Below the pieces are notes generated by a model. That model worked only from the letters and a program-made list of their open reading frames with translations, made no database searches and was not told the DNA's origin. A stretch of 32,919 nt of DNA, from NCBI GenBank assembly GCA_964561135.1, contig CAZLOB010000046.1:1-32919 (forward strand). The letters run 5' to 3'. Of the stretch, positions 9,861 to 16,905 are shown in pieces. Each line of letters opens with the position of its first letter. Position 1 is the stretch's first letter. Origin of the DNA: JANXDG01 sp964561135 (GTDB lineage: Bacteria > Elusimicrobiota > Endomicrobiia > DTEH01). The translations under genes and the position numbers were made by a program.

Positions 9861-10074
9861 AATATATGAATACCTATATAACACAAAAGATACTAAAAAT
9901 ATGCCGTATGAACAACAACTGCGTGACCATAAAAGAAAAATCTTACAAAAATTAAAATCTGTTGCTAAAAAATATAAACTTAAACAAAAAGATATTAAAA
10001 ATTTGATTAAAACAAAATACAAGGTTGGTTATATACTTAACCTCTCAAAAGAAGATGTTGTTATAATCAACTAA
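9856..10074 (+). pseudogene. Out-of-frame C-terminal winged-helix tail of the helicase
   Basis: From GAT at 9856 an open frame of 72 codons runs to TAA at 10072-10074. It begins DEIYEYLYN and ends with TKYKVGYILNL. Joined to the end of the upstream frame (SGQVVKK), it completes an OmpR/PhoB-type winged-helix domain, in which a vsr-eLl motif is followed by a final T-x-x-GVGYxL hairpin. Removing one A from the seven-A run restores a single frame. The cause could be an assembly or sequencing error, a real inactivating frameshift, or transcript slippage. Confidence 0.75.
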
Positions 10075-10084
10075 TATAGCCTAC

Positions 10085-10114
10085 TTGACACACAAAGTTT
10101 ATATTTTGTAATTT
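10085..10114 (+). promoter_or_regulatory. Possible promoter of the integrase gene
   Basis: A perfect TTGACA (10085-10090) is followed after 18 bases by a poor -10-like TAATTT (10109-10114). The integrase ATG at 10123 has no Shine-Dalgarno sequence, so this promoter would give a nearly leaderless transcript. The -10 match is weak. Confidence 0.3.
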
Positions 10115-10122
10115 AAACTTAT

Positions 10123-11127
10123 ATGGCGACATTATTTAAACGAGGCAAAAAGTGGTATATATCATACTATCTTTACGGAAAACAGATAAAAAGAGCAATC
10201 TCAACCGATAGACGTATTGCAGAACGTGTTTTAGCAGAAACTATTAAAAAACTTGACTTACAAAAATTCCGTATTGAAAATCCAAACATATCTTGGGAAG
10301 AGTTTGTAGAAAAGTATCTCTCCTATTCAAAAACAAATAAAAGACCAAAAAGTGTACAAAGAGATATAGCAACAATAAAAATATTTACAGAATTAATGAA
10401 GCCTGTTAAAGTTGCGTCTTTAACACCACAGATATTTGAAGAATATAAAGCAAAAAGGATAGAATCTGGTGTAAAACCTTCTTCTGTTAACAGGGAACTA
10501 AATACTTTAAAAAACATGGTTCGTAAAGCATACGAGTGGGGCTACCTACCTGAAAACTTTTCATCACAAATCAAAAAATTAAAAGATTCAACTCAGGCAA
10601 AAAAAGTTAGGTTTTTTAGTAAACAAGAAATAGAAAAACTGCTTAAAGTTGCATCTGAAACTGTAAAAAAGATAATACTGATAGGGATAAACACAGGATT
10701 TAGAGCAGGTGAAATTGCAAACCTTACTTGGGCTGACATAGATTTTTCACGCAAAGTAGCTATTATTCAAGCAAAACAGGACTGGCAACCTAAAGATAAC
10801 GATTTAAGAGAAGTACCGCTAAAAAATAAGTTTGTGAAACTATTAAAAAAATGGAAACAAAATTCAAATTCAGAATATGTTTTGGGAAAGAAATTTACAA
10901 CAGAACAACTAAGTAGCCTATTTAGAAAATATGCTAGGTTAGCTGGAATAAAAGATGCTTCAATTCATACACTAAGACATACTTACGCATCACACCTTGC
11001 AATGGCAGGTGTTGACCTTTATACAATAGCGAAACTTTTAGGACACTCTGATGTCTCTACAACACAGATTTATGCGCATCTTTTACCAGATATATTAAGG
11101 AATGCTGTTAACAAACTACCGTTTTAA
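10123..11127 (+). CDS. Tyrosine recombinase/integrase
   Basis: A 334-residue phage-type tyrosine recombinase that would integrate and excise the element. The N-terminus (KRGKKWYISYYLYGKQIKRAIST) looks like the arm-type DNA-binding domain of lambda-like integrases. A SAM-like core-binding domain follows (about 55-155), then the catalytic domain. Catalytic residues visible are Arg194 (GFRAGEI), His282 and Arg285 (HTLRH), His308 (LLGHSD) and the nucleophile Tyr317 (TQIYAHL). Lys218 is a candidate for the beta-hairpin lysine. The gene looks complete. Its 3' end points at the 3' end of a tRNA-Leu gene 222 bp away, with repeats between, the standard arrangement for an element integrated in a tRNA gene. 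No ribosome-binding site is obvious. Confidence 0.95.
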   Translation: MATLFKRGKKWYISYYLYGKQIKRAISTDRRIAERVLAETIKKLDLQKFRIENPNISWEEFVEKYLSYSKTNKRPKSVQRDIATIKIFTELMKPVKVASLTPQIFEEYKAKRIESGVKPSSVNRELNTLKNMVRKAYEWGYLPENFSSQIKKLKDSTQAKKVRFFSKQEIEKLLKVASETVKKIILIGINTGFRAGEIANLTWADIDFSRKVAIIQAKQDWQPKDNDLREVPLKNKFVKLLKKWKQNSNSEYVLGKKFTTEQLSSLFRKYARLAGIKDASIHTLRHTYASHLAMAGVDLYTIAKLLGHSDVSTTQIYAHLLPDILRNAVNKLPF

Positions 11128-11139
11128 TATAAATTTTTA

Positions 11140-11187
11140 TCGTCGGTATCTCGTCGGAAAAAATTTTCTCGTCGGAAAAATCGTCGG
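11140..11187 (+). repeat. Four direct TCGTCGG repeats, candidate integrase/excisionase arm sites
   Basis: TCGTCGG starts at 11140, 11151, 11169 and 11181. Two copies extend to TCGTCGGAAAAA. Spacings of 11, 18 and 12 bp put the first pair and the last pair on nearly the same helix face. An inverted copy lies at 11276-11288. Position between the integrase stop and the tRNA-Leu 3' end suggests recombinase arm binding. Confidence 0.6.
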
Positions 11188-11201
11188 TAAATTCAAACTG
11201 C

Positions 11202-11222
11202 TTGTTCTTATTTTGTTCTTAT
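11202..11222 (+). repeat. Tandem TTGTTCTTAT repeat with 11-bp period
   Basis: TTGTTCTTAT occurs at 11202-11211 and 11213-11222, one helical turn apart. It lies in the integrase-to-tRNA interval and may be a second protein-binding site of the recombination region. Confidence 0.45.
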
Positions 11223-11244
11223 GCTTTGCAGAACTATAAATAGC

Positions 11245-11256
11245 TACCAAAAGGTA
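11245..11256. repeat. Short palindrome TACC-AAAA-GGTA
   Basis: A perfect 4-bp inverted repeat around AAAA, between the integrase and tRNA-Leu. It could be part of a recombination site or a regulator site; it is short enough to be chance. Confidence 0.3.
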
Positions 11257-11275
11257 ACAAAAATTGAAAGGACCC

Positions 11276-11288
11276 ATTTTTCCGACGA
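11276..11288 (-). repeat. Inverted copy of the TCGTCGG element
   Basis: The 13 bp here are the exact reverse complement of 11169-11181 (TCGTCGGAAAAAT), about 60 bp from the tRNA-Leu 3' end. The opposed orientation fits arm-type sites flanking an attachment core. Confidence 0.6.
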
Positions 11289-11348
11289 AAAAATCAAATT
11301 TTAAAAACTGAAGGCGAGATTTTAACCCCCCTTAAAATATAGGGAAAA

Positions 11349-11436
11349 TGCTCGGGGAGGGATTTGAACCCTCACGACCTCTAGAAGGGTCCCGGGATTT
11401 TAAGTCCCGTGCGTCTGCCTGTTCCGCCACCCGAGC
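11349..11436 (-). tRNA. tRNA-Leu(UAA)
   Basis: Read on the minus strand: acceptor GCTCGGG pairs with CCCGAGC, discriminator A. The anticodon arm GGGACTTAAAATCCC gives anticodon TAA. A long variable arm (class II) and the GGTTCAAATCC T-arm confirm leucine. CCA is not encoded. The 5' end lies 5 bp past the stop codon of lpoB, so the two are probably co-transcribed. The 3' end faces the integrase and is the likely attachment site. Confidence 0.95.
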
Positions 11437-11441
11437 ATAAT

Positions 11442-12041
11442 TTAAAATTTTGTTTTTGCTCTTTGAACAAGCTTTTTAATCTTTTTCTGTCCAATCCAAA
11501 CTTTTTCGTTTGTTAAAATATTTACAAGTTCTAATTCAACTTGATAATATTTTAAAGTTGTATTTCCTACTTGGTCTAAAATGGTATTAATCTGGCCTTG
11601 AAGAATAAAATCTGCTCCCCATTCTTCACCAAGTTGTTTCCTTGTTGCAGCAGAAGCGTGCATCAATTGATCAAGTTTTTCTTCTCTTATTTCTTGTCTT
11701 TCTTCTTTTGATGCAACAAATATTACTCTTCCAGAATTTGTAAGTTCTCTTTCAAGATCTTTAACAAATGTCTGAGTATTAATATGTTCATGGGACCGAT
11801 TCTTAATGGTTCCTACTATAACTCTTGGTTTAGTCCCTTTTTTAGAAACAAACTCGTCTATCCAAGGACGTGATAACGCATCTTGTATCATTTCTTTTGA
11901 AACAAGTCGTGAGTCTGTATCATTCCATTCCCCACTTAAATCTATCTGTTCTTCAACATCTATACGAGATACTTTTACAGTCTGACAGCTCCAAACCAAC
12001 AATACTAAAACTAATAAACTGACATTTACAATGTTTTTCAT
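11442..12041 (-). CDS. LpoB-type penicillin-binding protein activator lipoprotein
   Basis: A 199-residue lipoprotein. The hydrophobic N-terminus ends in a VWSC lipobox with Cys19 as the predicted lipidated residue. The mature part matches the LpoB-like family closely: DLSGEWNDTDSRLVSKEMI, VIVGTIKNRSHEHINT, DLERELTNSGRVIFVAS, EERQEIREEKLDQ, LGEEWGADFILQGQIN and EKVWIGQKKIKKLV. In enterobacteria LpoB stimulates PBP1b from the outer membrane; distant relatives are widespread and their partner is less certain. The start at 12041 is set by AAAGGAGG ending seven bases upstream (12048-12055). It lies between tRNA-Gly and tRNA-Leu on the same strand. Confidence 0.88.
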   Translation of the reverse strand: MKNIVNVSLLVLVLLVWSCQTVKVSRIDVEEQIDLSGEWNDTDSRLVSKEMIQDALSRPWIDEFVSKKGTKPRVIVGTIKNRSHEHINTQTFVKDLERELTNSGRVIFVASKEERQEIREEKLDQLMHASAATRKQLGEEWGADFILQGQINTILDQVGNTTLKYYQVELELVNILTNEKVWIGQKKIKKLVQRAKTKF

Positions 12042-12070
12042 TTTAATCCTCCTTTAAACAAAACTTTAAA

Positions 12071-12142
<72 letters not shown>

Positions 12143-12150
12143 ATGAAATC

Positions 12151-12804
12151 CTATCCACGAACACTCTTCTTTAAACTTTCAGCAAGTCTTCTTCTCCACT
12201 CACGCATTTCATCTATATCTAATCTACGAACAATTAAATCTACACGCCGATTTTTTGCTTTATTTTCCGGAGTGTCATTAGGAGCAACTGGATGCCATTC
12301 ACCAAAACCCGCTGCTGTGAGTCGTTTCGGATCAAACCTAAGTTCTTCCAACAAATATTTAAGAACATTAGTAGCACGTTTTGTTGAAAGTTCCCAGTTT
12401 GAAGGGAACTCAGGTGTATTAATTGGTGTGTTATCTGTATGCCCTTCAATAGAGATTCTATTTGGTTCATCAACAAGCAACGCTGCGATATTTTTTATAA
12501 CTTCTTTTGCTTCAGGATAAATATCTGCTTTACCTGAATCAAACATATATTTTTCTGAAAATGTTACTACCAGACCTTCTTTTTGAGTAATTTTTGTTGA
12601 AACAAACTTTTCAAGATTATTTTGGGCAACATAATTATCTATTTTTTGTTTAATTTTTTTAAGTTGGTCTTCAGTAGCTGCTGCTGATAAAGCAAATAAC
12701 ATTATAAAAAAAGTCAAAAGTTGTGTAACTAAATCTGAGTAAGAAACCATCCATGCAGGTGCTGGCCTGCCTAATTCGCCAACTTGAGATCTTTTTATTG
12801 GCAT
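12151..12804 (-). CDS. motB: Flagellar motor stator protein MotB
   Basis: A 217-residue stator subunit that anchors the proton or ion channel to peptidoglycan. A short cytoplasmic N-terminus precedes the single transmembrane helix WMVSYSDLVTQLLTFFIMLFAL, with the ion-carrying Asp24. A periplasmic linker and an OmpA-like peptidoglycan-binding domain follow (IEGHTDNTPI, NWELSTKRATNVL, GFGEWHPVAPNDT, NRRVDLIV). Length is slightly short for the family. It starts 5 bp after the end of motA, so the two are co-transcribed. The stop lies 8 bp from tRNA-Gly. Confidence 0.95.
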   Translation of the reverse strand: MPIKRSQVGELGRPAPAWMVSYSDLVTQLLTFFIMLFALSAAATEDQLKKIKQKIDNYVAQNNLEKFVSTKITQKEGLVVTFSEKYMFDSGKADIYPEAKEVIKNIAALLVDEPNRISIEGHTDNTPINTPEFPSNWELSTKRATNVLKYLLEELRFDPKRLTAAGFGEWHPVAPNDTPENKAKNRRVDLIVRRLDIDEMREWRRRLAESLKKSVRG

Positions 12805-12809
12805 AATTT

Positions 12810-13661
12810 TTATCTCTTTTCAGTAGTAGTTTCTTGTGTTTGTGTAGTTACCATTTGTTCCCTAGCAGCTTTTTCTTTTGCTAAAGCTGCTCTTCTTAAT
12901 GCCGGAGACAAATACGCTTGCAAATTCGCCTCCATTATTGATGGTGTTACACCGGATTGTAACAACAAAACACCACGAATTATTACCTCTTTAATAAAAA
13001 TTTCTTCTTCACTTCTTCTTTTAAGTTTACCAGCAATCGGAAGAAATATCAAATATGCAGCCATTGCACCATAAAATGTTGTAAGTAACGCAACTGCCAT
13101 ACCGGAAGCAATTTGTGCTGTATCTTGGAGATTTCTCAACATCAAAATCAAACCAATAATTGTCCCTATAAGACCAAACGCTGGTGAATATGTACCTAAT
13201 GCGATAAAAATTTCTTGACCGATCTTATGTCGTTCCTGAATAAAAGTAAGTTCTGTTTCCATAAGATTACGGATAAAGTCAGCATCGTGGCCATCTATTA
13301 CCATCTGCAAACCACGACGCATAAAATCGTTATCCATTTTTTTAACATCATCTTCTAACGAAAGTATACCTTCTTTCCTCGCTTTTTGACATAAAGCAAC
13401 AAATTGTTCAATGATACCTGCAGCTGACTCACCTGGTTCTGTGAAAACTTTTTTAACAATTTTTACCACACCTACAACTTGTGATAATGGATAATTTATC
13501 AAAGTAGCACAAATTGCTCCACCAAAAGTTATAAGCATCGACGGGAAATTATAAAATGCAACAAATTGAGTAAAATCAATTCCGCCTGTACCACGTAACA
13601 TTATACCAAGTGCTATAAGCAACAGACCTGCTGTTGCACCAATAAGTGTTGTTATATCCAT
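12810..13661 (-). CDS. motA: Flagellar motor stator protein MotA
   Basis: A 283-residue stator channel subunit. Two N-terminal hydrophobic helices (LIGATAGLLLIALGIML and SMLITFGGAICATLI) and two further ones (AFGLIGTIIGLILML and MAVALLTTFYGAMAAYLIFLPIAGKL) flank a cytoplasmic loop rich in charged residues. The YSPAFGLIGT and ALLTTFYG motifs and the RRSEEE segment are typical. The C-terminal 30 residues are a polar Q/T-rich tail. Together with MotB it drives rotation through the rotor protein FliG. The ATG at 13659-13661 follows an RNA hairpin overlapping the flbD stop, which may couple translation. Confidence 0.95.
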   Translation of the reverse strand: MDITTLIGATAGLLLIALGIMLRGTGGIDFTQFVAFYNFPSMLITFGGAICATLINYPLSQVVGVVKIVKKVFTEPGESAAGIIEQFVALCQKARKEGILSLEDDVKKMDNDFMRRGLQMVIDGHDADFIRNLMETELTFIQERHKIGQEIFIALGTYSPAFGLIGTIIGLILMLRNLQDTAQIASGMAVALLTTFYGAMAAYLIFLPIAGKLKRRSEEEIFIKEVIIRGVLLLQSGVTPSIMEANLQAYLSPALRRAALAKEKAAREQMVTTQTQETTTEKR

Positions 13662-13665
13662 AGTA

Positions 13666-13684
13666 AAGCCTATAGATTAGGCTT
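13666..13684 (-). promoter_or_regulatory. Hairpin at the flbD stop/motA start, possible translational coupling element
   Basis: AAGCCTA and TAGGCTT (7-bp perfect stem, 5-base loop) overlap the flbD stop codon (13670-13672) and end four bases before the motA ATG. The only Shine-Dalgarno-like AGG for motA sits in the stem, so ribosomes finishing flbD could expose it. On the plus strand the same stem is followed by six T and looks like a terminator, but no plus-strand gene reaches it. Confidence 0.35.
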
Positions 13685-13882
13685 TTTTAAGTTTTCTTTT
13701 TCCAACTCAATTTGTGCTTTATATTTTACAATTTCTTGTATTACTTCTTCAACAGTTTCTTTTACAATATATTGATTTCCATTAGTAAGTACAATTTTTG
13801 TTTCTGGAATAGTTTCAATACATTCTATAAATTCGGCGTTTATAACTATTTCCACACCATTAAGCTTATGCAATTTTATCAT
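13670..13882 (-). CDS. flbD: FlbD/SwrD-family flagellar protein
   Basis: A 70-residue protein with the conserved FlbD pattern: MIKLHKLNG at the start, then INAEFIECIE, IPETKIVLTNG, and YIVKETVEEVI. In Bacillus the homologue SwrD increases flagellar motor power, and the gene commonly precedes motA, as here. The mechanism is poorly known. The start lies 6 bp after the stop of the preceding GT9 gene, without a strong ribosome-binding site, suggesting translation coupled to the operon. Confidence 0.88.
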   Translation of the reverse strand: MIKLHKLNGVEIVINAEFIECIETIPETKIVLTNGNQYIVKETVEEVIQEIVKYKAQIELEKENLKKPNL

Positions 13883-13888
13883 TATCTA

Positions 13889-14860
13889 TTATAATTTACA
13901 ACTTTTTGTCAAAAAGTTCAAGAGGTTATCTTCTACCTCTTTTGGTTTTATACTTTTCATACAGATATTGTTTTTACAATATTTCATTTTATGCGGATTA
14001 CAAGGAGCACAAGAAACATTTTTTGTAATCACTAAAACATTTTTTCCAAAAGGATACCAACCTACTTCATCACCTGGTATGTACAAACCTATCGTGTTGA
14101 CTCCTAATACAGAAGATATATGTATCCCACCGGTAGCAACAGAAACAAAACAGCTGAGATTTTTTACAATATTTATAAAATCTAAAAGAGATGTTTTGTT
14201 TACTAAATCAAAAACATCTTTTGTTCCATTTATTTTATAAACTCTATTTGTTTTCCCAAGCAATACAACTTTAAAATTCTTTTTTATTAAAGAGTCTATA
14301 AGTTCTTCAACATATTCCTTAGGCCAAAATCGTGCATCATCTGCTACAGAAGCGTACGTTATTCCTACAACAGGTTTTTCATCACAAAAAATGTAATCAT
14401 ATTTGTTAACAGATAAATTATCAATATACACTTCAGGTGTTCTATCTTCAACAATATATCCTAATGATTCTAAAATATATAGGATGTAATCAATATAATG
14501 TTTTTTGTACAATTCTTTAACTTTATATGTTAATAAAAAGCCACGATGGTCATGAGGATAACCAATCCTATTTTTTATTCCTGCAAGAAAACAAACTAAA
14601 GCTGACTCAAAACTTCCTGAAAGTAAAAACACCCTATCAAATTTTTCTTTTCTAAATAGTTTGATATTGTTAAGCCTATTTTTTGTATATACCAAAACTT
14701 TATCAACATAAGGACAATTTTTGGCAAGATCAAAAACCAATTCTTTCACTGATAAAACAATATAATCATTATAACAATTCTTCCTTAACTCTCTAAAGAA
14801 AGGTGTTGCTAAAACAAAGCTTCCTACAGTATCAGGACCACGGACAAGTATTTTTCTCAT
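13889..14860 (-). CDS. GT9-family heptosyltransferase-like protein, third copy
   Basis: A 323-residue GT9 protein of the LPS-core heptosyltransferase family. The N-terminal KILVRGPDTVGSFVLATPFFREL is the usual start, but the conserved catalytic Asp after Gly13 is Ser14, so activity is uncertain. The C-terminal half has SVATGGIHISSVLGVNTIGLY (nucleotide-sugar-binding GxxH) and the family's cysteine segment CAPCNP...YCKNNICM. Its start codon overlaps the preceding gene's stop by 4 bp (ATGA). It is the last of three adjacent, diverged GT9 genes, which probably add successive heptoses or other sugars to the lipid A-Kdo core. Confidence 0.88.
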   Translation of the reverse strand: MRKILVRGPDTVGSFVLATPFFRELRKNCYNDYIVLSVKELVFDLAKNCPYVDKVLVYTKNRLNNIKLFRKEKFDRVFLLSGSFESALVCFLAGIKNRIGYPHDHRGFLLTYKVKELYKKHYIDYILYILESLGYIVEDRTPEVYIDNLSVNKYDYIFCDEKPVVGITYASVADDARFWPKEYVEELIDSLIKKNFKVVLLGKTNRVYKINGTKDVFDLVNKTSLLDFINIVKNLSCFVSVATGGIHISSVLGVNTIGLYIPGDEVGWYPFGKNVLVITKNVSCAPCNPHKMKYCKNNICMKSIKPKEVEDNLLNFLTKSCKL

Positions 14861-15867
14861 AACGAAACACTATTTATTATTTCGTCTAAGTCAACTTGTT
14901 TTATACATTTGTAGTCTTTTCTTTTACATTTATCTTTATAACATGGTGAACATAATGTAGGCCTATAGATAATTTTTACATTTTCATTATATGGTCCATA
15001 TCTTTCAGGTAGAGTTGAAGTAAACACTATTGTTGTTTTTGTACCAACAGCTTGAGCAACAAACGCAACTCCACAATCAACAGAAATTAAATAAGATGAA
15101 ATACTCAACAAATATCCTAACTCTCTTAAACTAAGTTCTCCACATAAAGATTTACAAAATTCTATTCCTAAGTTAGAAATAATTTGATTAACAAAAAAAA
15201 TGGATTCTTTAGCACCAACAAAAACAATCTCAATATCTTTAGCATAAATCTTATTCAACCTAATGACAATTTCAACAATTTGTTCAACTGTTAACATTTT
15301 TGTTATTCTTGTTGAATAAGGAGAAATAATTATAATTTTTTTATTTGTATCAATATTAAACTTTTGCAATTTTTGTTCAACAGAATCTTTTATTTCTTCT
15401 TTATCATATCCAAAAAAGTCCAATTTTTTAAGTTCGTCTGATGTAATCTTGCAATTAATATTAACAAAACTTAAAAATTTTTCTACAAGAAAAGCACATT
15501 CTGTACGATAAGGTAAAGATAAGTCTTTTTTTATTGTTTCAGTTAAAAACAAACTGCTACAGTCTTCATTTGTTCCTATAGAATATTTAACAGAGGAAAG
15601 TTTTGATACTAAAGAATTGAAAAAAGTTGTCCTAAACAAAATGACATAATCTGGCTTAATTTTAATAACATCGCGTAATAGCTGAAGTTTGGAGAGTTTA
15701 AAAATAAAATTATCAATATAAGGGTTTGATTCTAATAATTCTAAAAGGTATGGTTTTACAACAACATATGTTTTAAACGAATTGACACAGTTTTTTAAAA
15801 ACCGTATTGCAGGTGTTGTCATTAACAGATCGCCAATATAGTTCGGCATAAAAATAACCACTTTCAT
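14857..15867 (-). CDS. GT9-family heptosyltransferase-like protein, second copy
   Basis: A 336-residue GT9 protein. The N-terminal VVIFMPNYIGDLLMTTPAIRFL resembles WaaF, with the conserved Asp13. The C-terminal domain has LSLRELGYLLSISSYLISVDCGVAFVAQAVG, in which the usual Gly-x-x-His reads GVAF, so the His is replaced by Phe. The cysteine segment is CSPCYKDKCKRKDYKC. It overlaps both neighbouring genes by 4 bp. The sugar transferred cannot be told from sequence. Confidence 0.88.
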   Translation of the reverse strand: MKVVIFMPNYIGDLLMTTPAIRFLKNCVNSFKTYVVVKPYLLELLESNPYIDNFIFKLSKLQLLRDVIKIKPDYVILFRTTFFNSLVSKLSSVKYSIGTNEDCSSLFLTETIKKDLSLPYRTECAFLVEKFLSFVNINCKITSDELKKLDFFGYDKEEIKDSVEQKLQKFNIDTNKKIIIISPYSTRITKMLTVEQIVEIVIRLNKIYAKDIEIVFVGAKESIFFVNQIISNLGIEFCKSLCGELSLRELGYLLSISSYLISVDCGVAFVAQAVGTKTTIVFTSTLPERYGPYNENVKIIYRPTLCSPCYKDKCKRKDYKCIKQVDLDEIINSVSL

Positions 15868-16895
15868 TGTAGTATTTTGTCAAATTTTTCTTTTATATGT
15901 TTAAAAACTTCTAAAGGTATAACCTGTTTCATACAAATGTTATTTTTGCATAAAGTTTTAATCCCACAAGGAGAACATTTGGTTGGTTTATATATATATG
16001 TAGACTTCTCATTATATGGATAAAACCATTTTGGATTTGATGGTCCAAAAAGTATTAATGTAGGTTTATCTAAAGCAGCTGAAACATGTGCAACACCATT
16101 ATCATTGCTTATAGTCAAAGTTGAAAAAGAGACAACTGCGCACAATTCTTTTAAACTTGTCTGCCCAACAAGATTTATATAATCAATTTTACATAAACAT
16201 TTTATCACATCATTTGTTTTATCTTCATCTTCTTTTGATCCAACAAAAACAAAAACTAAGTTTGTATAATGTTTTGACAACATTGTAATAAGTTCTGAAA
16301 AATATTCAGTAGGCCAGATTTTGTGTTTACCTCTACTTCCAACTGAGCAAATAATGTATTTTTTATTGCCATCATAATTTAAAATTTTTTTTACAAACTC
16401 CTTCTGCTTATCATAAATTTTTATCCATGGAAGAAATTTTTTTGCAGGAGGCACTTCTTTTTTTTCTTTTTTTGCAAAAAATTCAACTATTTGATAATTT
16501 CGTTCAACTGCGTGTAAATCCGGGTCAAACTTTGCAACTGGTTTCACAAAAAAGTTTGTAAGTTCACGAACATAAGAAGTGGAAATAATTCTTTTTTTAT
16601 GTATTAAATATCCTAAAAAAGCTGTCCTAAATAATACTTGTAAATCAATAACTACATCATAGTTTTCACTCCTAAGCTGTTTTATTAAATTAACATATTC
16701 TTTAATTCCGCTGTCACGGTTCCAATATATTACTTTATCTACAAAATCTACTGTTTCTAAGATACCGGAAAATTTGCTAAAAACAAGCCAGTGTAGTTCA
16801 AGCTTTGGATATAAATATTTTAACCCTAGCGCTACAGGAAACGAGTGTACTATATCTCCTAAACCAGAAGGTTTTATGATAAGAATTTTTTTCAT
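15864..16895 (-). CDS. GT9-family heptosyltransferase, WaaC-like
   Basis: A 343-residue GT9 glycosyltransferase. The start ILIIKPSGLGDIVHSFPVALGL is the classic heptosyltransferase I signature, with catalytic Asp14. The C-terminal domain carries GQTSLKELCAVVSFSTLTISNDNGVAHVSAALDKPTLILFGPSNP (read in parts), with the GVAH nucleotide-sugar motif intact, and a cysteine segment CSPCGIKTLCKNNICM. Of the three GT9 copies it is the most canonical, and it follows waaA by 10 bp, so it probably adds the first heptose to Kdo. Acts at the cytoplasmic face of the inner membrane. Confidence 0.9.
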   Translation of the reverse strand: MKKILIIKPSGLGDIVHSFPVALGLKYLYPKLELHWLVFSKFSGILETVDFVDKVIYWNRDSGIKEYVNLIKQLRSENYDVVIDLQVLFRTAFLGYLIHKKRIISTSYVRELTNFFVKPVAKFDPDLHAVERNYQIVEFFAKKEKKEVPPAKKFLPWIKIYDKQKEFVKKILNYDGNKKYIICSVGSRGKHKIWPTEYFSELITMLSKHYTNLVFVFVGSKEDEDKTNDVIKCLCKIDYINLVGQTSLKELCAVVSFSTLTISNDNGVAHVSAALDKPTLILFGPSNPKWFYPYNEKSTYIYKPTKCSPCGIKTLCKNNICMKQVIPLEVFKHIKEKFDKILQ

Positions 16896-16905
16896 TCTAA
16901 AAACC

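Noticed and set aside
12143..12520. Plus-strand 125-codon frame opposite motB
   Set aside because: It is antisense to a clear MotB and would start inside sequence adjoining tRNA-Gly; no family features.
13666..13690. Plus-strand rho-independent terminator
   Set aside because: No plus-strand gene or promoter leads to it; the location at the flbD/motA junction makes a minus-strand role more likely.
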